Source of the DNA: Rhodospirillales bacterium
GTDB lineage: Bacteria > Pseudomonadota > Alphaproteobacteria > Acetobacterales > Acetobacteraceae
Length of the DNA: 9,725 nucleotides
Assembly (NCBI GenBank): GCA_028866335.1
Contig: JAGWIL010000049.1
Coordinates: 1-9,725, forward strand
Direction: 5' to 3'
Shown: positions 6,538 through 9,725 of the stretch, one piece after another
How the letters are laid out: the number at the start of each line of letters is the position of its first letter
Numbering within the stretch: the first letter of the stretch is position 1
Made by a program: the position numbers and the translations under genes
Notes under the pieces: model-generated
What the model saw: only the letters and a program-made list of their open reading frames with translations
The model's database searches: none
Told to the model about the DNA's origin: nothing

Positions 6538-8434
6538 TTAGATTCTCCCGGCTTATACCAAGCAGCTTTTTATTGTATTCAGTATCTTCACCTAACATAC
6601 GCTCAAAGTTTTTTATAGCCTTTTTGTCTGTTGGATATTGTATTTGGACTAAATTTCTTGTCTCAGGATCACAAGCTACAGTATTTAGGTCATCAGGCTG
6701 AAGCTCTCCTAGACCTTTAAGATAAGTTATATCTGCTTTAGGCCCGTACTTTATCCTAAGCTTTTCTTTGTTTTGGCCAAAGAAAGTTTTTCCGTTTAAT
6801 ACACATCTATACCTGGGCGTTAATACAGTGTACAAGCACCCTTGCTTGATAAGTTGAGGAGTAAACTTCCAGAAAAAACCTAAAAGCAAAGAGGTAATAT
6901 GCCCTCCATCCTCATCAGCATCGGCAAGTATAACAATTTTCCCATACCTAGGCTTTAGATCTTTTTTAGCTAAATCAATGCCAATAGCTGCAAGTATTCC
7001 AACAATCTCTTGATTGTTGTTTATCTTGTCCATTTTGGCTTTTAGCACATTAAGAGGTTTGCCTTTTAGAGGTAATACAGCTTGAAACGATTTGTCTCTA
7101 GCCATTTTTAAACCACCAGCAGCAGAATCACCTTCACAAAGAATTATCTCTCTTTTTTCTAAAGGCGCATTCCCTATAATGTCAGACAATTTAGCTGATT
7201 GCTTTTTTGATGCTTTCTTTACATTAGCAATCATCTTTTTAGATGCTTGAAAGCCTACCACTAGCTTGTTTATCTCAGTGGCTCTGTCAATAATACGTTT
7301 TGCTAATGCCTTATTATTATTCCAATACTTTATAAAAGCTTCGTAAATTTCTTGATTAGCTTCTTTGTACACTCTTTCATCAACAAGTTTGTCTTTACGT
7401 TGATTAGAGAATACGGGAGCGGCCAACTTTGCATTTACAAGTCCTACTAAACCGTCTTGTAAATCATCCATACTAAATGGCGCTTTTTGTTTCTTTGATT
7501 TCTTCTTTTTTGAAGAAGGCATAAAGTCTATAATGCTATCATACATAGATCTACGTAATGCTCTTAGATGCTCTCCACCTTCAACATTTTTAAGGCCGTT
7601 TGTATAGCACGCAATCTTGTCAGTTCCTGTTTTATCTGAAAATGATAAAACAATATCCAATAGTCTGGACTGATGAACAAAAGGCTTGCCATCATATTCA
7701 CATTTTAGCTCTATTTTTTTGCTATCCAAATAATCGATAGGGCCGTTTTTAGTTACATACTCTTTGGTTTTTCCTTTGTTATCAGTAAACAGCACTTTCA
7801 ATTTAGGAACAAGGTAGGAGGTTAGCTCACACCATGAGCTAGCATCGTTTAACGGCATAGCTGCTTTATTGCTAAACATTGTTAAATCAGGCTTGAAGCA
7901 AGTCACTGTTCCGGATTTTGCTTTAATGCCATGAGGCAGTTTTGGTGCTTTAGACTTGTGTACGTCTTTTATCAACTTTCCTTTTTTGTAGACAATAGAC
8001 CACCATTGCCCATCTCTAAAGGTCCACACTTGGAAAAAGTCTGATAAAGCATTTGTAGCTTTCTGACCTATACCGTGAGTACCTCTTGATATAGATGATC
8101 CAGAAAAGTTTGACCCTCCGTGAGTCAATCCAGTAGCGACGTAAAAAGTAGACAAAAGCTCCTTTCTTCCTCGTTCATCAATAAACTCTTTCTTACCTAC
8201 TGGTATACCGTCTCCTTCATCTCTAACCCAATAAGTATTAGGTTCACTGTCTATAATAAGATGTGTAACTTTGTTCTGTCCTGCTAGTGCTCTATCAACT
8301 GTGTTATCTGCTGGTTCTCTCCATATCGTCCACAAACCGTTTTCATCTGTCGGTCCGATATACACGACCGGCTTCTTACGTATGCCTGCCAAGCCCGCAT
8401 ATCGTTCTATATCCTTTTCAGATAACTTTGTCAT
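6530..8434 (-). CDS. Type II topoisomerase ATPase/TOPRIM subunit (GyrB/ParE/gp39-like)
   Basis: Supplies ATP-driven gate opening and the metal-binding TOPRIM domain of the topoisomerase. The GHKL ATPase spans about 1-215: VVYIGPTD (23-30), Glu40 with DN (43-44) in EPADNTVDRALAG, DEGDGIPVG (72-80), and GTHGIGQKATNALS (118-131). The transducer domain follows (about 220-400), with QRK (345-347) in place of the usual QTK loop and a Lys-rich stretch (309-317). TOPRIM has EGDSAAGG (434-441), PLKGKPLNV, and DADEDGGHI with Asp505, Asp507 and Asp509. KGLGEL (573-578) comes near the end. At 634 residues it is the length of a bacterial ParE, in one chain unlike the split gp39/gp60 of T4. ATG 8432-8434 has AAGGA 6 bases upstream. 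It starts 45 bases after the preceding gene and overlaps the cleavage subunit by 8. All catalytic residues are present. Confidence 0.96.
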   Translation of the reverse strand: MTKLSEKDIERYAGLAGIRKKPVVYIGPTDENGLWTIWREPADNTVDRALAGQNKVTHLIIDSEPNTYWVRDEGDGIPVGKKEFIDERGRKELLSTFYVATGLTHGGSNFSGSSISRGTHGIGQKATNALSDFFQVWTFRDGQWWSIVYKKGKLIKDVHKSKAPKLPHGIKAKSGTVTCFKPDLTMFSNKAAMPLNDASSWCELTSYLVPKLKVLFTDNKGKTKEYVTKNGPIDYLDSKKIELKCEYDGKPFVHQSRLLDIVLSFSDKTGTDKIACYTNGLKNVEGGEHLRALRRSMYDSIIDFMPSSKKKKSKKQKAPFSMDDLQDGLVGLVNAKLAAPVFSNQRKDKLVDERVYKEANQEIYEAFIKYWNNNKALAKRIIDRATEINKLVVGFQASKKMIANVKKASKKQSAKLSDIIGNAPLEKREIILCEGDSAAGGLKMARDKSFQAVLPLKGKPLNVLKAKMDKINNNQEIVGILAAIGIDLAKKDLKPRYGKIVILADADEDGGHITSLLLGFFWKFTPQLIKQGCLYTVLTPRYRCVLNGKTFFGQNKEKLRIKYGPKADITYLKGLGELQPDDLNTVACDPETRNLVQIQYPTDKKAIKNFERMLGEDTEYNKKLLGISRENLNG

Positions 8435-8479
8435 TATGTATCCTTATTACATTTAGCTCGTAACATTCCACACAGATAT

Positions 8480-8821
8480 CTATACAGTTATCTCTCCAAA
8501 TAGAAATTCTTTTGCTTCTTGCCTAACCCATTTGTGTGCCTCGGGAACAACATCAGCCCAACACTTGTCTTGCATATTTAGTTTAGAAGACTTGTACTTT
8601 AACTTTTCATTTAGATAAATTAGATCTACTATCTTACAGTTTGATAGGTCCCAAGTCCAATGGTTAACGTCTACTGATATCCTTTTCTCACATATCAAGT
8701 ACCTATTATTAGATATTACATTTACGATTACCAAAACAGGGCAAAACCTCTCTTGCCAATAATCACCTACTCTTGGTTCTGATAAGTGCTTTAGATTTAG
8801 AGACTCTTGATCTATCTTCAT
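8480..8821 (-). CDS. Unknown 113-residue protein, possible small beta-barrel
   Basis: The start at ATG 8819-8821 is fixed by AAAGGA 8 bases upstream. The next methionine is at residue 83, so a shorter version is unlikely. The first half (PRVGDYWQERFCPVLVIV, then short strands and WTWDL) has the alternating pattern of a small beta-barrel; residues 88-108 are probably helical. No catalytic motif, membrane segment or signal is seen. The first 59 bases overlap the end of the upstream 222-residue gene in another frame, which is long for this genome. The stop is TAG at 8480-8482. Its function is unknown, and location just before the topoisomerase genes is the only context. Confidence 0.8.
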   Translation of the reverse strand: MKIDQESLNLKHLSEPRVGDYWQERFCPVLVIVNVISNNRYLICEKRISVDVNHWTWDLSNCKIVDLIYLNEKLKYKSSKLNMQDKCWADVVPEAHKWVRQEAKEFLFGEITV

Positions 8822-9431
8822 TATCTAATTCCTTTAAAAGGTTAAACAGGTCTTTTATTTGGTCATCCTCAGGGCACTTTTTTATCCAATAGCCAAAAGC
8901 ATTTTCACTGTTGTCTAAATCTAAATTTTTAAGCTCAAGTAAAGTTGACCTCAAATACTTTTCTATCCATTTAGGTCTTGTTCTATTTGTCCATTGCCAC
9001 AAATGAAACTTTCCTAGAGCATAGAATCTTCTATATGCTTTAATAGAATCATCACATCTAAATTCATTCGGCATTGCTTGATAAAAATCAAGCAGACTAT
9101 TTTCAGGTAAATTAGGGCATCTTAATGCTTTTATTGCCTCTATAGATGCATGACTTCTAGTATGGTCATATCTATACTGCCACTCCTTTTGTAAGGAGTA
9201 CATGTATCTAATAACCCACTCCCAATTATGTTTATCTTGAGCTACCCATTTTGTTATAGGATGATTTTGGTGAGTGGGTTTATAAAAAGTCCAATTACTT
9301 TTTGATTTTTTGTGTTGCCAAGCTACAGTAGATATGACTTGTGCAGCCTCAGTAATCATTTTAGATACATGCTTATCGACATGATACTTTGCAGTTTTAT
9401 CTAGGTCTTTGGATAAGGGAAATAGGTTCAT
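8763..9431 (-). CDS. Conserved phage protein of unknown function (CDKHV-type family)
   Basis: The N-terminus MNLFPLSKDLDKTAKYHVDKHVSKMITEAAQ matches in pattern a widespread phage/bacterial family that usually begins MNIF, carries a (C)DKHVxKMxxExxQ motif, and continues with YKPTHxNHP, a Trp-rich segment (WVAQDKHNWEWV), a YRYxxxHxS segment and a late AMPNEF...AYRRFY...W. Here these are DKHVSKM (19-25), YKPTHQNHP (50-58), YRYDHTRSH (86-94), AMPNEF (119-124) and KAYRRFYALGKFHLWQW (131-147). The order and the conserved His/Trp/Arg residues suggest an enzyme or nucleic-acid-binding fold, but I know of no demonstrated function. Here the Cys before DKH is Val. The C-terminal ~60 residues are charged and less family-like. 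The start at ATG 9429-9431 agrees with the family N-terminus, although the ribosome binding site (GGTAAA) is weak. It is the first gene after the tRNA. Confidence 0.87.
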   Translation of the reverse strand: MNLFPLSKDLDKTAKYHVDKHVSKMITEAAQVISTVAWQHKKSKSNWTFYKPTHQNHPITKWVAQDKHNWEWVIRYMYSLQKEWQYRYDHTRSHASIEAIKALRCPNLPENSLLDFYQAMPNEFRCDDSIKAYRRFYALGKFHLWQWTNRTRPKWIEKYLRSTLLELKNLDLDNSENAFGYWIKKCPEDDQIKDLFNLLKELDNEDRSRVSKSKALIRTKSR

Positions 9432-9470
9432 TTAGATTTACCAAAAAAATTCACCATTTAAACACACAGA

Positions 9471-9499
9471 AAGCGAGTACCACTTGCATGGTCTCGCTT
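9471..9499 (-). other. Stem-loop in the leader of the 222-residue gene
   Basis: On the minus strand AAGCGAG pairs with CTCGCTT, and inside this ACCA pairs with TGGT, with one bulged A and a six-base loop. That gives about 11 base pairs, far more GC-rich than its surroundings. It lies 40 bases upstream of the ATG at 9431 and 73 bases after the tRNA. The following bases (TCTGTGTGTTT) are only a poor U-tract, so it could be a weak terminator or attenuator for the tRNA transcript, a processing site, or a structured leader. The remainder of the 140-base gap (9432-9571) is AT-rich, and I found no convincing promoter in it. Confidence 0.55.
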
Positions 9500-9571
9500 G
9501 ATATTATGTACTATCATTTACATATTACTATCTATTTTTAATGGTAACATAACAACCTCTAGAAATAGAAG

Positions 9572-9646
9572 TGGAGGGCTCGGTGGGAATTGAACCCACG
9601 ACCAATGAGTTAAAAGCTCATTGCTCTACCTCTGAGCTACGAGCCC
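9572..9646 (-). tRNA. tRNA-Lys (anticodon UUU)
   Basis: A complete 75-base cloverleaf. The 7-bp acceptor GGGCTCG/CGAGCCC is perfect; the D-stem is GCTC/GAGC with a short 7-base loop AGAGGTA. The anticodon stem ATGAG/CTCAT carries loop CTTTTAA, so the anticodon is UUU, with U33 and A37. The variable loop is TGGTC, the T-stem GTGGG/CCCAC and the T-loop TTCAATT. CCA is encoded. It would read AAA and AAG lysine codons, which suits these lysine-rich AT-rich genes. The discriminator base (position 73) is U, where bacterial tRNA-Lys normally has A or G, so charging efficiency is uncertain. Confidence 0.95.
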
Positions 9647-9648
9647 GT

Positions 9649-9667
9649 TGGCGCCCTCGGCAGGATT
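9649..9667 (-). pseudogene. 3' fragment of a second tRNA gene
   Basis: Two bases before the tRNA-Lys, the minus strand reads AATCCTGCCGAGGGCGCCA. This looks like the last bases of a T-loop (AAT), the 3' side of a T-stem (CCTGC), the 3' side of an acceptor stem (CGAGGGC), a discriminator G, and CCA. The expected 5' side of the T-stem (GCAGG) and a normal T-loop are absent upstream, and no matching acceptor strand GCCCTCG occurs in the 58 bases remaining before the window edge. It is GC-rich in an AT-rich setting. The 2-base spacing fits a phage tRNA array in which this member has been truncated, or interrupted in its T-loop. Confidence 0.45.
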
Positions 9668-9688
9668 TTATTTACCTAAAACATGACC

Positions 9689-9707
9689 TTTACCTACTCT
9701 AGGTAAA
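9689..9707. repeat. Perfect inverted repeat TTTACCTA / TAGGTAAA
   Basis: An 8-bp perfect inverted repeat with a three-base centre (CTC on the plus strand). A third copy of TTTACCTA lies at 9671-9678 in direct orientation. The AT-rich stem and lack of a following U-tract on either strand argue against a terminator. The arrangement fits a dimeric protein binding site upstream of the tRNA genes. The same ACCTA core recurs at 4312-4442. Confidence 0.55.
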
Positions 9708-9725
9708 AGTTTTCTACATATTTTA

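Noticed and set aside
6530..8434. Second intein in the ATPase subunit
   Set aside because: Length and motif spacing are normal for GyrB/ParE, and no block A or HN/S junction is seen.
8435..8479. Promoter in front of the ATPase subunit gene (TGTAAT as -10)
   Set aside because: The -35 match is poor and the gap is short. Read-through from the upstream gene is simpler.
9689..9707. Rho-independent terminator
   Set aside because: The stem is AT-rich and no U-tract follows on either strand.
9665..9725. Promoter for the tRNA with TAAAAT as -10
   Set aside because: No acceptable -35 at 16-18 bases. Its start point would fall within the tRNA remnant.

Overview
This window looks like part of a bacteriophage genome. 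It is AT-rich, all eight protein genes and the tRNA gene lie on the minus strand, and genes are separated by 1-45 bases or overlap by 8-59 bases. It encodes a compact two-subunit type II DNA topoisomerase, a free-standing HNH nuclease, a tRNA and several small unknown proteins. Topoisomerases of this kind are typical of large-genome tailed phages (the T4 gp39/60 + gp52 type). The host cannot be named from the sequence, but good Shine-Dalgarno sequences and a sigma70-like promoter fit a bacterial host.

Read in the direction of transcription (right to left), the window opens with what looks like the 3' end of a broken tRNA gene (9649-9667). A complete tRNA-Lys(UUU) with encoded CCA follows after two bases (9572-9646). 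A non-coding stretch with a hairpin (9471-9499) precedes a first gene block: a 222-residue protein of an uncharacterised phage family, a 113-residue protein overlapping it by 59 bases, the ATPase/TOPRIM subunit of the topoisomerase (634 residues), and the cleavage subunit (694 residues as encoded). The cleavage subunit is interrupted by a 214-residue intein placed inside the active-site motif HPHGD/S. All splicing residues are present, so a 480-residue mature subunit is expected.

The 154-base gap 4299-4452 is the main regulatory region. It holds a strong sigma70-type promoter (TTGGAT, 17 bases, TATACT, extended -10) with three tandem 10-base repeats just upstream of the -35 and four copies of an ACCTA motif. 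It drives a second, tightly packed block: two proteins of unknown function (291 and 538 residues, the second with a long C-terminal coiled coil), an HNH nuclease fused to a probable ribbon-helix-helix domain, a Cys/His-rich protein, and a partial gene running off the left edge. The visible end of that partial gene weakly resembles sigma factor region 2.

The points most worth a second look are the intein at the quinolone-pocket serine and its possible endonuclease scar, the phased promoter repeats, the HNH-RHH fusion, the sigma-like partial gene and the tRNA remnant.
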